From an uncultured Alteromonadales bacterium (GTDB lineage: Bacteria; Pseudomonadota; Gammaproteobacteria; Pseudomonadales; Cellvibrionaceae): DNA of 39,740 nucleotides. The stretch spans positions 1-39,740 of the forward strand of contig CALMJT010000109.1 of the NCBI GenBank assembly GCA_937864365.1, given 5' to 3'. Below the pieces are notes generated by a model. It made no database searches. It saw only the letters and a list, made by a program, of their open reading frames with translations, and had not been told where the DNA came from. Numbering within the stretch: position 1 is the stretch's first letter; each line of letters opens with the position of its first letter. Below, one piece after another: positions 17,758 through 26,702 of the stretch. The translations under genes and the position numbers were made by a program.

Positions 17758-20035
17758 AACTTTAGCTTCCTTGTAAATAAAAAAAGTGAATCGAAGTTTT
17801 ATTGTTTGGTGCTTTAACACCTTTTAATTGTATTTTTAATATATCGATTTTATCGCTGAGCAAATTACAGTTGTTTGGGGTAGTAGTTCTGTAATGGCTA
17901 ATACTTCCTTGAGTGGTTTTTAGGCCTCCTAAATTTTTGTGAATTTTTGTTTTATAGATTCTTAATGCGGCGGCGGACAGTATTAATATTTATTCCGCTC
18001 ATTTTAACAATCAATTATCTGCGTCCTGTTTTGCTGCATATACTTAACGTTAAAAATGATAACTAAATAACGGGTTATGTTTTAGTTAAGTAATGTATGT
18101 TCAGCATTTTATATCATGTTTTGAACGCTTGTTTAATATGTTTTTGCCAGCTTCAGCTCTTGGCAACAATTATATTTTATATAGCAACATTTTGAGATAT
18201 ATAACGTCACATTCGACCTATTAAATATTGCGCTAAAAAATTAAGTTAACCGTTTAATTTAAGTTAGGCTTTTCGGTCAATTTTTTGCATTTATATCGAA
18301 AATATAAAAAGCAATACAATAAAAATCGATTTACTAAAAAGCTGTTCTCTATTTCGTTTGTTTTTGCAAAAAAGTACTCGCAAAAATCTCATTCTTTTAA
18401 GGCGCCGATAGTAAAGGCCAACTTCTTTCAATTTTATCTACTGACAAAACGAGACCAGATATTCATCCAGATAAACTTAGAAGGGTAAAGTCCTTCGAGA
18501 CTTTTGTGTTTGTTATCCAAGTTCCAAGTTTTGATTTCTTTAAAGCCTTGCCTGTGAGTTGTATCCAGTAACTCGTAGACATCAGGTAAGGCGTTATCCA
18601 TTTATACTAGTCCGATCTTTCCGGTAACTGCTTAAGGTTTTTACATTAAAAAATCAGTGAGCAATTACTTTTTTATGCTGAGTAAATTATTGTAACTTTA
18701 CTGTATGAACCTATTCTCACAGATTTCAGAGATTCAGTATTTATCGGTATTTCCGATTCATAAGCAACAATAATCGATTTTAAAACTTATGCATCCTTTT
18801 AACATTTATTGTTATTGTTTTATTAAGATTACCTTTAAATGCCTCTTTAAGTTGTTACAAATTTCACACTTTGAACGTTTGGTAAACAACTTGGTTACTT
18901 TATTTATCGGTTGCGTGATAAAAAAGTAATTTACTTAAAATCGGTTTTATCTTAATTAAAAAGCTCCGAATTTATCTGCGATTTAATTTTTAAAAAAACA
19001 CCGCTTGTCTATTTAAGTAGAAATCTAGCGATTTTTAGGACCTGTTTGATACCTGTAAAAATAAACATTTAAAAAAGTATCAATTATTTAAAGGCCTTAA
19101 AAATACTTTCAAAAAAATAGTTGTATCGTAAATTAGTACGGGTGAGAGAAATTATTTTTTTAACAATTCTCTTCTTATATATGGGAAATCTGATTGGAGC
19201 CTCTAACAATCCCTTGTATATCTTGGTGATCTAGACACGCTAATCATCTCAAGATATCAATTAATTCGTATCTAATTTTTCGACTCAACATGTCTAACCT
19301 GTCATAAATCGAAATTTCGTAAAAAATTAACCCATTACTATTCAATTTTATTATCGAGACCACATTTCAAAAGTTATTTTCGGCAAATAGCATCATCTTT
19401 GCGATGTGTCTTAACGTGCTATTCCGGCAATCTGCTTATAACTTTTAATTATGCTTGATTATGGCTACATCGGTGGCAAATAATCCATATGGTTATCGGT
19501 ATGTCTTCGCCTTTTTTCAGCTGTAACTTATATCAGGTGTATAGAAGTTCTCGATAATCTACCAAGATGGAACTTGGCTTTGCATAACGGCGTTTCTAAT
19601 ACTTTGTTATGGTTTTTTAATACGTTAGTGAATTTGGATCTTTAATTCAAGATTTTTATGGAATAAAAATTCCGATTCGGAGGAAAACAGTTTTTATTGG
19701 AGTTTTTGGAATTTGTGTCGGACTAAATTCGTTGTGGACTGCTTTGATTCGATTTCGGGGTGTTTGGGGTCATGGACGCGGGTGGCAAAAATATGATTTT
19801 TTGATTCGTTTTCAGCCTATTGACTTCATCATAATTGTGGATAGGTTTAATTACGTTAGATGCTAACATTCACTTATTTATACATATTCGTGGACGATGA
19901 GCGCGGCAGGATTGCTAGAGTTGATCGACCGCAGGAAATACTAGGTCTTTTGTAAAGAGAAGACCCATCGAATAACTAAAAACTATTAAATATATCGATG
20001 TGATAAAGATTAAAAAATTAAGGGGTTTGTAATCA
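17758..20035. other. 2.3-kb AT-rich region with almost no coding signal
   Basis: It lies between the divergent starts of two TetR genes. It is strongly AT-rich with many T and A runs. A few short hairpins are visible, for example AACTAAA/TTTAGTT near 18059-18091 inside a TACTTAAC/GTTAAGTA pair, and TTGCCA/TGGCAA near 18143-18168. The only part that reads like protein is a 55-codon frame at 18434-18601 on the minus strand. No transposase, tRNA or recognised RNA was found. It could be decayed genes, a transfer remnant or an unannotated RNA region. Confidence 0.5.
18434..18601 (-). CDS. Possible small or remnant ORF, unrecognised
   Basis: 55 residues starting MDNALPDVYELLDTTHRQG and containing FKEIKTWNLDNKHKSLEGL. 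The codon choice and composition look more like a gene than the surrounding AT-rich DNA. A stop lies directly before the ATG, and the only purine-rich site (GGAAAG) is about 15 bases upstream, too far for a normal ribosome site. I do not recognise the protein. It may be the start of a broken gene: another frame stays open further along the same strand to about 18298. Confidence 0.3.
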   Translation of the reverse strand: MDNALPDVYELLDTTHRQGFKEIKTWNLDNKHKSLEGLYPSKFIWMNIWSRFVSR

Positions 20036-20743
20036 ATGTTCCAGAAAGAAGAAGATGAAGGAGTTCGTAAGCAAAGTCGTGGAAGACCTCGCTTAGCGCT
20101 TGAAGATAATGAAACGCGTGAGCGTATTCTTAACACCGCACAGCGTCTGTTTGCTCAAAAAGGTTTCGATAAGGTTAATCTGAGAGAGCTTACTAAAGAG
20201 GCTAACACTCATTTAGCAGCGGTCAATTATTATTTCGGCACCAAAGATCAACTGTTGGTCGCTTTGGTGAAAAGAGCCAGCGACACCATTGGCGCCGAGC
20301 GAGATCAATTGTTACAGGAAGCCTTGTCTCAGGATCTTTCTGTTCGAGCCCGTGTTGAAGCTATTCTCAAGGCGCTATTGCGACCTTCTGTTGCTGCGGT
20401 TGACGGCAATTGCTCCGTGGCGAACGGTACGCTCCTAGCGCGCGCCTCTGATTTAGAGCTGGGCGAAGAACTGCTTGAGGCTCTGCGTGAGCACAATGCT
20501 CAGTTGCAGCTGTTTGTTGATGCCTTGGCAAATACGCTTCCCAATGCCGATAGATCCGATGTGTCGTGGCAATTGTATTTTTTGCTGAACATCGAGAAAG
20601 CTGTTCACACCCAATTGGAGCGCATCGAGCACTTTGGTGAAGACATTTCCCCTGAAGTTGATGAAGAAGCGCTCTTGGATCGCATCATTGCATTTGCGGT
20701 ACCCGGTTTGCTGTCGTTAGCGGATTCGGCTGGGGTGCATTGA
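20036..20743 (+). CDS. TetR/AcrR family transcriptional regulator
   Basis: 235 residues. A charged N-terminal tail (to about 25) precedes a TetR helix-turn-helix (about 26-75): RILNTAQRLFAQKGFDKVNLRELTKEANTHLAAVNYYFGTKDQLL. The AAVNYYFGTKDQL block resembles the CecR/YbiH type. The C-terminal ligand domain is generic and its ligand is unknown. AAGGGG lies about 12 bases before the ATG. The cation/proton antiporter 580 bases downstream on the same strand is a possible target, but nothing in the sequence proves it. Confidence 0.9.
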   Translation: MFQKEEDEGVRKQSRGRPRLALEDNETRERILNTAQRLFAQKGFDKVNLRELTKEANTHLAAVNYYFGTKDQLLVALVKRASDTIGAERDQLLQEALSQDLSVRARVEAILKALLRPSVAAVDGNCSVANGTLLARASDLELGEELLEALREHNAQLQLFVDALANTLPNADRSDVSWQLYFLLNIEKAVHTQLERIEHFGEDISPEVDEEALLDRIIAFAVPGLLSLADSAGVH

Positions 20744-21322
20744 TAGCCGAGAGGATTGAATTGCCAATAAAGCGTTTGAACTCGGTCGTCACTTCGATTC
20801 TCTCTTAACCGAAATTGTTAATCGATTTAAGCCAACTTCACATCGCGGTTACTGCGTGTAGCGGCGATGTGATATCTCTTCCGATTTTCGCAAAGCGATA
20901 ATCGCTCCCAAATGTCTTCATTCAAATAACCCTCCCAAAAATCATTTCCCGGTCTGCTCGGTCACTACTATTCTTTGTTCTTGATGAGAGTGAATGGTTA
21001 CAAACAAAATACTTTCTAATTTTTCTCGTACGCAAAGACGATCTTTCTGCGTAAATTTGCGTTGTTGCTTGGATGTGTCCACCTTGCTTGCTGTGTTGCT
21101 TGCTAGACGCAGCGGTTCTGCTTTTTTCACCGACAAATATAGGCGAATTAGAAGAGTGTTGATCTGAGCGTTTGTACGGGACTGGAGAGACAAGCACCGC
21201 TTAGGCGTTTGCGAAATAGTTTGTTTTTTTTAAATAATCGAATCTTTGAGTTTGTTTGCTTTTTAAAAAATCGGTTGCCCAACAAATGTAGTACTCTTCG
21301 CGCATTACAGAGGCGAAGCGCA
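20744..21322. other. Intergenic region between TetR gene and antiporter
   Basis: No convincing gene is present; open frames on the minus strand here have unlikely composition. A perfect inverted repeat TCACATCGC (20838-20846) / GCGATGTGA (20864-20872) with an 18-base spacer could be a weak terminator or an operator. The antiporter ribosome site is GAGG at 21310-21313. Confidence 0.4.
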
Positions 21323-22471
21323 ATGAATCAAGACTCTATTGTTCTTATCGCTATCGGCAGCTTTCTGCTGATAGGTTTAATTACCGATGTCATCGCAAAA
21401 AAAACCGCCATACCAAGGGTTACGATCCTAGTGTGTGTGGGGGTTGTCCTCGGGCCGCAGGTATTAAACGTTATTCCTTCCATTGTCGAAGAGCAATTCG
21501 ATTGGTTAACCAGCATAGCTTTGGTCATGGTCGGTTTTTTACTGGGTGGTAAATTAACGTCAGATACCTTTTTGCGGTTGGGTGCACCATTATTTTGGAT
21601 TTCGCTGGCGGAGGCGCTAACGACAGCAGTGCTAGTAACGCTTGCCCTAACCCTAGCGGGGTTGGATTGGAAATTATCGCTAGTGCTTGGTTGTATTGGT
21701 GCAGCAACCGCCGCTGAGGTGGCTTTTCAAAGTGTGATTGACGTTGGCGCTAATAATCGGTTCTCGAATCTTTTACTGGCTATCGTAGCACTCGATGACG
21801 TATGGAGCTTGATCATATTCTCGGTTGGCATTGCCTTAGCTGCAGCCGGTACCGGATTTGAATCTTTTATTCATGCGGGCAAAGAGCTGGTCGGTGGCGT
21901 CGCATTAGGCGTTGGCCTTGGTGTTCCGGCGGCTTATATCACTGGTCGTTTAAAGCCGGGCGAGCCTGTGTTAGTAGAGGCTCTGGCTGTTGTATTTATT
22001 TGCAGTGGTCTAGCTCAATGGTTAGAAGTGTCATTTTTATTAGCGGCAATTTCTATGGGTGCGGTGATTGCTAATATCGCCAAGCATCACGATCAACCTT
22101 TTCACGCCATCGAAAACGTCGAGTGGCCATTTTTGCTGTTATTTTTTATTTTGGCGGGCGCCCTACTTGAGTTGGATTCCATTGGCGTGATTGCGCTGGC
22201 AACCGGAGTGTACACGCTTGCGCGAATCGCTGGTAAATGGAGTGGTGCTTTTGCCGGTGCGAGCATATCGGGTGTGGATGCCAAAACTAAAAAATGGGTT
22301 GGTGTGGCATTAATGCCTCAGGCAGGTGCCGCTATTGGCATGGCATTAGTTGCAGGACAATTTCTTCCAGACTACGAGCAAATTTTGCTGCAAATTGTTA
22401 TTGCAAGTACACTCATTTTCGAGTTAATTGGTCCAATACTGACGTCGGTTGCACTGAAGAAAAATTCATAA
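21323..22471 (+). CDS. Cation:proton antiporter (CPA2/Na+/H+ exchanger family)
   Basis: 382 residues from ATG 21323, which has GAGGCGAAG about 10 bases upstream; an upstream TTG-started frame adds a doubtful N-terminus. The protein is almost wholly hydrophobic, about 12 membrane spans. The motif VALDDVWSLIIFSVG carries the aspartate pair typical of electrogenic CPA2 antiporters of the NapA/NhaA kind. Other family features are VILGP-like GVVLGPQVLNVIPS and FILAGALLELDSI. It lacks the C-terminal TrkA-N/RCK domain of KefB/KefC, so it is likely an Na+(K+)/H+ antiporter rather than a gated K+ efflux system. The ion cannot be told from sequence. Confidence 0.88.
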   Translation: MNQDSIVLIAIGSFLLIGLITDVIAKKTAIPRVTILVCVGVVLGPQVLNVIPSIVEEQFDWLTSIALVMVGFLLGGKLTSDTFLRLGAPLFWISLAEALTTAVLVTLALTLAGLDWKLSLVLGCIGAATAAEVAFQSVIDVGANNRFSNLLLAIVALDDVWSLIIFSVGIALAAAGTGFESFIHAGKELVGGVALGVGLGVPAAYITGRLKPGEPVLVEALAVVFICSGLAQWLEVSFLLAAISMGAVIANIAKHHDQPFHAIENVEWPFLLLFFILAGALLELDSIGVIALATGVYTLARIAGKWSGAFAGASISGVDAKTKKWVGVALMPQAGAAIGMALVAGQFLPDYEQILLQIVIASTLIFELIGPILTSVALKKNS

Positions 22472-23149
22472 ATATCATTAAGAAATACTGCGGCATATAC
22501 GTTTATAACGTTATTTTGTTGGCAGCAAAAAATGCGCGTTTTGTAGATTTAGGCAATTGTTGAACTGCTAAAAAATATCGTTAAAAATAACTGTGCACCA
22601 CGATTTTTGTAGCAAACTCTTGCAGTAAACTCTACGTTCATCAGAGCTTCTATAGAGTCTCCTTGAGTTAATCAAGCGGTTATTTTGTAAAAGGCATATA
22701 CAAAACATATTTATATGACATATTTGTAATGCACATTTGTAGATGCATATCGGTTTTCGGTCTGCTCTTTATGCGAGAACCTCTGATTAACGCCTCTCTG
22801 ATTTTATCAGAGGGAATAAATTGAAAATGCGATTTCCAATTTATTCACAATTTCAATCACTTACCCCTCTGGGTGTTGATGACACAAGTCATAGCATTAG
22901 CAGCTCTGGTTTAATCAGAGTTTCCTATGCAATACCGTCATAGTAATCTGGTGAAATCGCTGTAGCGCAGTTTTGATGTATAGATTGTACGATTTATTGA
23001 TATTCAACAAAAACTAGAGCAGTTTTCGGCATATCTTTTTAATTGGTCTTGAATTAAGTTGTGGGTATAGCAGTCCAACCGACAGTCCATAAATCGTATC
23101 TATTTTAAGTTTAGACCCTGCGGTGTGAGGGTAAGTTGAGCATATACTC
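22472..23149. other. Intergenic region upstream of phaC
   Basis: 678 bases without a gene. It contains copy D of the dispersed repeat (22775-22925) and AT-rich DNA upstream of phaC, where the phaC promoter must lie. I could not pick a convincing -35/-10 pair. Confidence 0.45.
22775..22925 (-). repeat. Dispersed 151-bp hairpin repeat, copy D (complete)
   Basis: Read on the minus strand: GGAAACTCTGATTAAACCAG at the left and GTTAATCAGAGGTTCTC at the right, forming terminal inverted repeats. Inside are ATGAC/GTCAT, ACCC/GGGT, the core GTAAGTGATTGAAATTG, a 10-bp stem GAATAAATTG/CAATTTATTC and the hairpin CTCTGAT/ATCAGAG. TATGC flanks it directly on both sides (22770-22774 and 22926-22930), a clean target-site duplication. 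Confidence 0.9.
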
Positions 23150-25075
23150 ATGAATGAATCCGTAACATTTGGTCAGTTTCCCATAGATTCTAAAAGCGCC
23201 AACGCGCTTCGTGATTTTCAAACCCAAAACTTGCAATTGTTAGAAAGTGTTTGGCCCTACTATCGGCTGTTAGAAGAGTACTCAACCGTTATGGAGTCGC
23301 CGTCGAAGGCAGTGGGTGATTCCCTCGATAAAAGTGTACATGCAGCGATCGCCAAGATGACCATGGGAATATCGCCCGGCTCCGTTGTCGAGGCATTTTC
23401 AGATTGGTATACACATCTTGCTATATCACCCGGTAAGCAATGGCGATTAGCCGAGAAATATCTCAACAAAAATATTCGCCTTTTTAATTATGCCGCCAGT
23501 TCTGCGGTGTGGTGTACCGACGGCTCCTGCGTAAAACCCTTGGCTAACGATAATCGATTTTCTCATGAGAGTTGGCAGAAATGGCCATACAACGTTATTC
23601 ATCAGGGATTTTTATTAACGCAACAATGGTGGGACAAGGCAACCACCGATGTCACCGGCGTCTCAAAACATCATGAAAAAATGGTGCAATTTGGCGCTCG
23701 GCAATTATTGGATACTCTATCGCCCAGTAATAATTTAATGACTAATCCTGAGGTTTTGCAAAAAACTTTAAACGAAGGCGGCGCCAATTTAATTCGCGGT
23801 TATGTAAATTTTATTAATGATCTACAACGACAAATTAATGGCGAAAAACCACAGGGTTCTGAGGCATTTGAGGTAGGTAAAAATCTAGCTGTAACACCCG
23901 GGAAGGTGGTTTATCGCAACGAATTAATTGAGCTGATTCAATACGCGCCCACAACCAAACATGTGAAAAAAGAACCCTTGCTGATCGTTCCTGCGTGGAT
24001 CATGAAATATTATATTTTGGATTTATCGCAAACCAATTCGTTGGTGAAATATTTGGTTGATCAAGGTTTTACCGTGTTTTCGATTTCTTGGAAAAATCCA
24101 ACCAGCGAAGATCGAGAATTGTCTATGGAAGATTATCGCATTAAAGGTATTGAGCGCGCGCTTGATGCCGTGGAAGCGATAACCGGTAGCGATAAAATTC
24201 ATACCATGGGTTATTGTTTAGGTGGCACGTTGTTGAGTATTTCGGCGGCAACCCAAGCCCGTGATTGCAAAGAGTTTGAGCGTGATACGCTCGGCGAAAC
24301 TACCGATCAGGTTTGTGTTAAAAACCGTATTCAATCGATGTGTTTATTAGCTGCGCAAACCGATTTTGTTGAAGCGGGTGAGTTAACCTTATTTATTGAC
24401 CAAAGCCAAGTCAGTTTCTTAGAAGACATGATGTGGCACCAAGGTGTATTAGAAAACTCGCAAATGGCCGGTGCTTTTCAGTTATTGCGTTCTAACGATC
24501 TTATTTGGTCGCGGCTTGTGCACGAATATTTAATGGGTGAGCGTGCACCACTAAACGATTTAATGGCGTGGAATGCCGACGCTACTCGTATGCCTTATCG
24601 TATGCACAGTGAATACTTACGTAAATTATTTTTAGAAAATCAATTGTCCCAGGGCCATTACACTGTTGGTGGTCGACCCATTTCTATTACCGATATTAGA
24701 GCGCCTATTTTTGCGGTTGGCACCGAAAAAGATCATGTGGCACCTTGGCATTCTGTTTATAAAATTCATATTTTGAGTGATACCGAAGTTAGTTTTGTGT
24801 TAACCAGTGGCGGACATAACGCAGGTATCGTCTCTGAACCCGGACATCCGCGACGTCATTATCGAATCAGCAAACGCAGTGCCGATGCTACCTATCTTGA
24901 TCCAGACCATTGGTTGGCAGAAACGCCTGCGAAAGAAGGCTCTTGGTGGGTTGAATATGTGAGCTGGTTGAATCAAAACAGCGGTGAGGCTGTTGATCCG
25001 CCATCTATGGGAAATGCAAAGGCCGGTTTTGCGGTCATTACCGACGCACCCGGAACCTATGTATTTGGTACCTAA
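23150..25075 (+). CDS. phaC: Class I-type poly(3-hydroxyalkanoate) synthase
   Basis: 641 residues. It polymerises (R)-3-hydroxyacyl-CoA into PHA on the granule surface. The N-terminal PhaC_N domain (about 75-240) precedes an alpha/beta hydrolase core with the lipase-like box GYCLGG holding nucleophile Cys356. Asp528 (GTEKDHVAPW) and His556 (SGGHNAGI) complete the catalytic triad. The length agrees with class I enzymes that work alone without PhaE or PhaR. No phaA, phaB, phasin or phaR is in the window. A MaoC-type (R)-hydratase domain is encoded next door and could feed it. A complete copy of the hairpin repeat begins 2 bases after its stop codon. Confidence 0.93.
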   Translation: MNESVTFGQFPIDSKSANALRDFQTQNLQLLESVWPYYRLLEEYSTVMESPSKAVGDSLDKSVHAAIAKMTMGISPGSVVEAFSDWYTHLAISPGKQWRLAEKYLNKNIRLFNYAASSAVWCTDGSCVKPLANDNRFSHESWQKWPYNVIHQGFLLTQQWWDKATTDVTGVSKHHEKMVQFGARQLLDTLSPSNNLMTNPEVLQKTLNEGGANLIRGYVNFINDLQRQINGEKPQGSEAFEVGKNLAVTPGKVVYRNELIELIQYAPTTKHVKKEPLLIVPAWIMKYYILDLSQTNSLVKYLVDQGFTVFSISWKNPTSEDRELSMEDYRIKGIERALDAVEAITGSDKIHTMGYCLGGTLLSISAATQARDCKEFERDTLGETTDQVCVKNRIQSMCLLAAQTDFVEAGELTLFIDQSQVSFLEDMMWHQGVLENSQMAGAFQLLRSNDLIWSRLVHEYLMGERAPLNDLMAWNADATRMPYRMHSEYLRKLFLENQLSQGHYTVGGRPISITDIRAPIFAVGTEKDHVAPWHSVYKIHILSDTEVSFVLTSGGHNAGIVSEPGHPRRHYRISKRSADATYLDPDHWLAETPAKEGSWWVEYVSWLNQNSGEAVDPPSMGNAKAGFAVITDAPGTYVFGT

Positions 25076-25076
25076 T

Positions 25077-25227
25077 GAATCCTCTGATTAATTCACCTAC
25101 GATTTAGTCAGAGAGCACAAATTGTTAATGGGGTTTCCAATTTTTGGGATAATTTCAATCACTTGCAGTTTTTGAAATGAGCGACTCATTTATGTATCGC
25201 TGGAAACTCTAGGTAACCAGAGTTTCC
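25077..25227 (-). repeat. Dispersed 151-bp hairpin repeat, copy E (complete)
   Basis: Read on the minus strand: GGAAACTCTGGTTACC then TAGAGTTTCCAGCGA, the pair ATTTCA/TGAAAT around AAGTGAT, the stem AAATTG/CAATTT and the right end GAATTAATCAGAGGATTC. TAAT flanks it at 25073-25076 and 25228-25231. The left TAAT includes the phaC stop codon, so the insertion abuts the end of phaC and lies between phaC and the next gene. Confidence 0.88.
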
Positions 25228-25287
25228 TAATAACTTATATTACCGGCCTAACACACATTAAAGAATTCAAAATGAGTGGTATTAATT

Positions 25288-26694
25288 GTGTCTGATTGTA
25301 TTGAAAATAAAATTTTTTCTGAGATTGAAGTTGGTGACAGTGCCAGCGTATCGCATATTTTAACGATAAAAGATATTCAGCTTTTTGCGATTATGTCTGG
25401 CGATGTAAACCCCGCTCACCTTGATGAAGAATACGCGAAGAGTGATATGTTCCACGAAATTATCGGCCACGGAATGTGGAGTGGTGCATTGATTTCTACC
25501 GTGTTAGGTACGCAATTACCGGGGCCAGGAACCATTTATCTTGAGCAAACCCTTAAATTTACGCGGCCGGTAAAAGTGGGTGACAAGGTTACTGCTACGG
25601 TTTCGGTGCGAGAAAAAATAGTCGAAAAAAATCAATTAATTTTAGATTGCGTTTGTGCGAATCAAGATGGCAAGCAAGTTGTGGTTGGCCAAGCCACCGT
25701 TATTGCACCCACTGAAAAAGTAAAACGCAAAAAAATCGCCTTACCATCGGTAGAATTTAAAAATGACGAAGGACGTTTTTATCAAGAACTGATGACCAAG
25801 TGCAAATCATTAGAAGCGGTTGCAACGGCAATTGTGCATCCTGTTGATGGTGCGTCTTTGGGTGGTGCCGTTGAGGCGGCAGAGGCAGGAATTATTGCTC
25901 CCGTATTGGTTGGGCCTGAACATAAAATTCGTGCCATTGCCGAAGCAGAAAACCTTGATATCTCGCAATTTAAATTAATATCAACCAAACACAGCCACGA
26001 AGCCGCTGAGGTTTCTGTGGCTCTTGCTAAGCGCGGCGAAGTACAGGCATTGATGAAAGGTAAGTTGCACACCGATGAATTAATGGCGGCGGTGATTGAT
26101 AAGGCGAATGGATTAAGAACCGAGCGTCGCATGAGTCACGTATTCGCACTCGATGTGCCGAGTTACGAAAAACCCCTGTTTTTAACCGATGCTGCTATTA
26201 ATATTTCACCCAATTTAGCCGTAAAAAAAGACATTGTTCAAAACGCCATTGATCTCTTCTTAGCGCTAGACAGAGGCACACCCAAGGTTGCGATTGTTTC
26301 GGCGGTAGAAACTGTCAATGAATCTATACCATCAACGCTGGATGCAACTGCACTGTGTAAAATGGCGGAACGCGGCCAGATCATCGGTGGTATTTTGGAT
26401 GGCCCGCTTGGGTTAGATAATGCAATTTCTGAAGCAGCAGCTCAAGCAAAGGGTATTGTTTCGCAAGTGGCTGGTCATGCCGACATCATCGTTGTGCCCG
26501 ATCTTGAAGCGGGAAATATGCTTTACAAACAATTCGGTTATTTGTTTGGAATTGAAGGTGCTGGAATTGTCTTGGGTGCCAGTGTGCCAATCATTCTGAC
26601 CAGTCGAGCAGCTGGTCGCGGCGCAACACGTATTTCTTCTTGTGCGCTTGGCTTAATTTACGCAAATTATCTTCGTAATAAATCACTCTCGTAA
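25288..26694 (+). CDS. Bifunctional MaoC-like enoyl-CoA hydratase / phosphate acetyl(butyryl)transferase
   Basis: 468 residues from GTG 25288 (MSDCIENKIFSEIEVGD); an in-frame GTG lies 12 bases earlier. GAGTGG about 8 bases upstream supports 25288. Residues 1-140 are a MaoC hot-dog domain with the (R)-hydratase Asp39...His44 pair in SGDVNPAHLD and the HGMWSGALIS helix. Residues about 160-465 are a PTA/PTB domain, which swaps CoA for phosphate on acyl groups (PVDGASLGGAVEAAEAG, MKGKLHTDELM, GPLGLDNAIS). The fusion is known in many proteobacteria. With the acetate kinase 8 bases downstream it would turn acyl-CoA into acyl phosphate and then ATP. Confidence 0.92.
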   Translation: MSDCIENKIFSEIEVGDSASVSHILTIKDIQLFAIMSGDVNPAHLDEEYAKSDMFHEIIGHGMWSGALISTVLGTQLPGPGTIYLEQTLKFTRPVKVGDKVTATVSVREKIVEKNQLILDCVCANQDGKQVVVGQATVIAPTEKVKRKKIALPSVEFKNDEGRFYQELMTKCKSLEAVATAIVHPVDGASLGGAVEAAEAGIIAPVLVGPEHKIRAIAEAENLDISQFKLISTKHSHEAAEVSVALAKRGEVQALMKGKLHTDELMAAVIDKANGLRTERRMSHVFALDVPSYEKPLFLTDAAINISPNLAVKKDIVQNAIDLFLALDRGTPKVAIVSAVETVNESIPSTLDATALCKMAERGQIIGGILDGPLGLDNAISEAAAQAKGIVSQVAGHADIIVVPDLEAGNMLYKQFGYLFGIEGAGIVLGASVPIILTSRAAGRGATRISSCALGLIYANYLRNKSLS

Positions 26695-26702
26695 ATATTG
26701 TT

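Noticed and set aside
18285-18488. 67-codon Lys/Phe-rich plus-strand frame in the AT-rich desert
   Set aside because: Composition reflects A/T runs, there is no ribosome site, and it overlaps the more gene-like minus-strand frame.
19620-19864. About 80 open codons after a GGAGG sequence in the desert
   Set aside because: No ATG, GTG or TTG sits at a sensible distance from the GGAGG, and the peptide has no recognisable feature.
20922-21197. Two overlapping 83-91-codon minus-strand frames upstream of the antiporter
   Set aside because: They read as Ser/Arg/Gln-rich noise in two frames of the same DNA, with no ribosome site.
21323-22471. Calling the antiporter KefB/KefC
   Set aside because: The C-terminal TrkA-N regulatory domain is absent; the protein ends right after the last membrane spans.
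22629-22680. Possible eighth copy of the hairpin repeat (CTCTACGTTCATCAGAG ... GAGTTAATCA)
   Set aside because: Only scattered matches to one end of the element; too weak to separate from chance.
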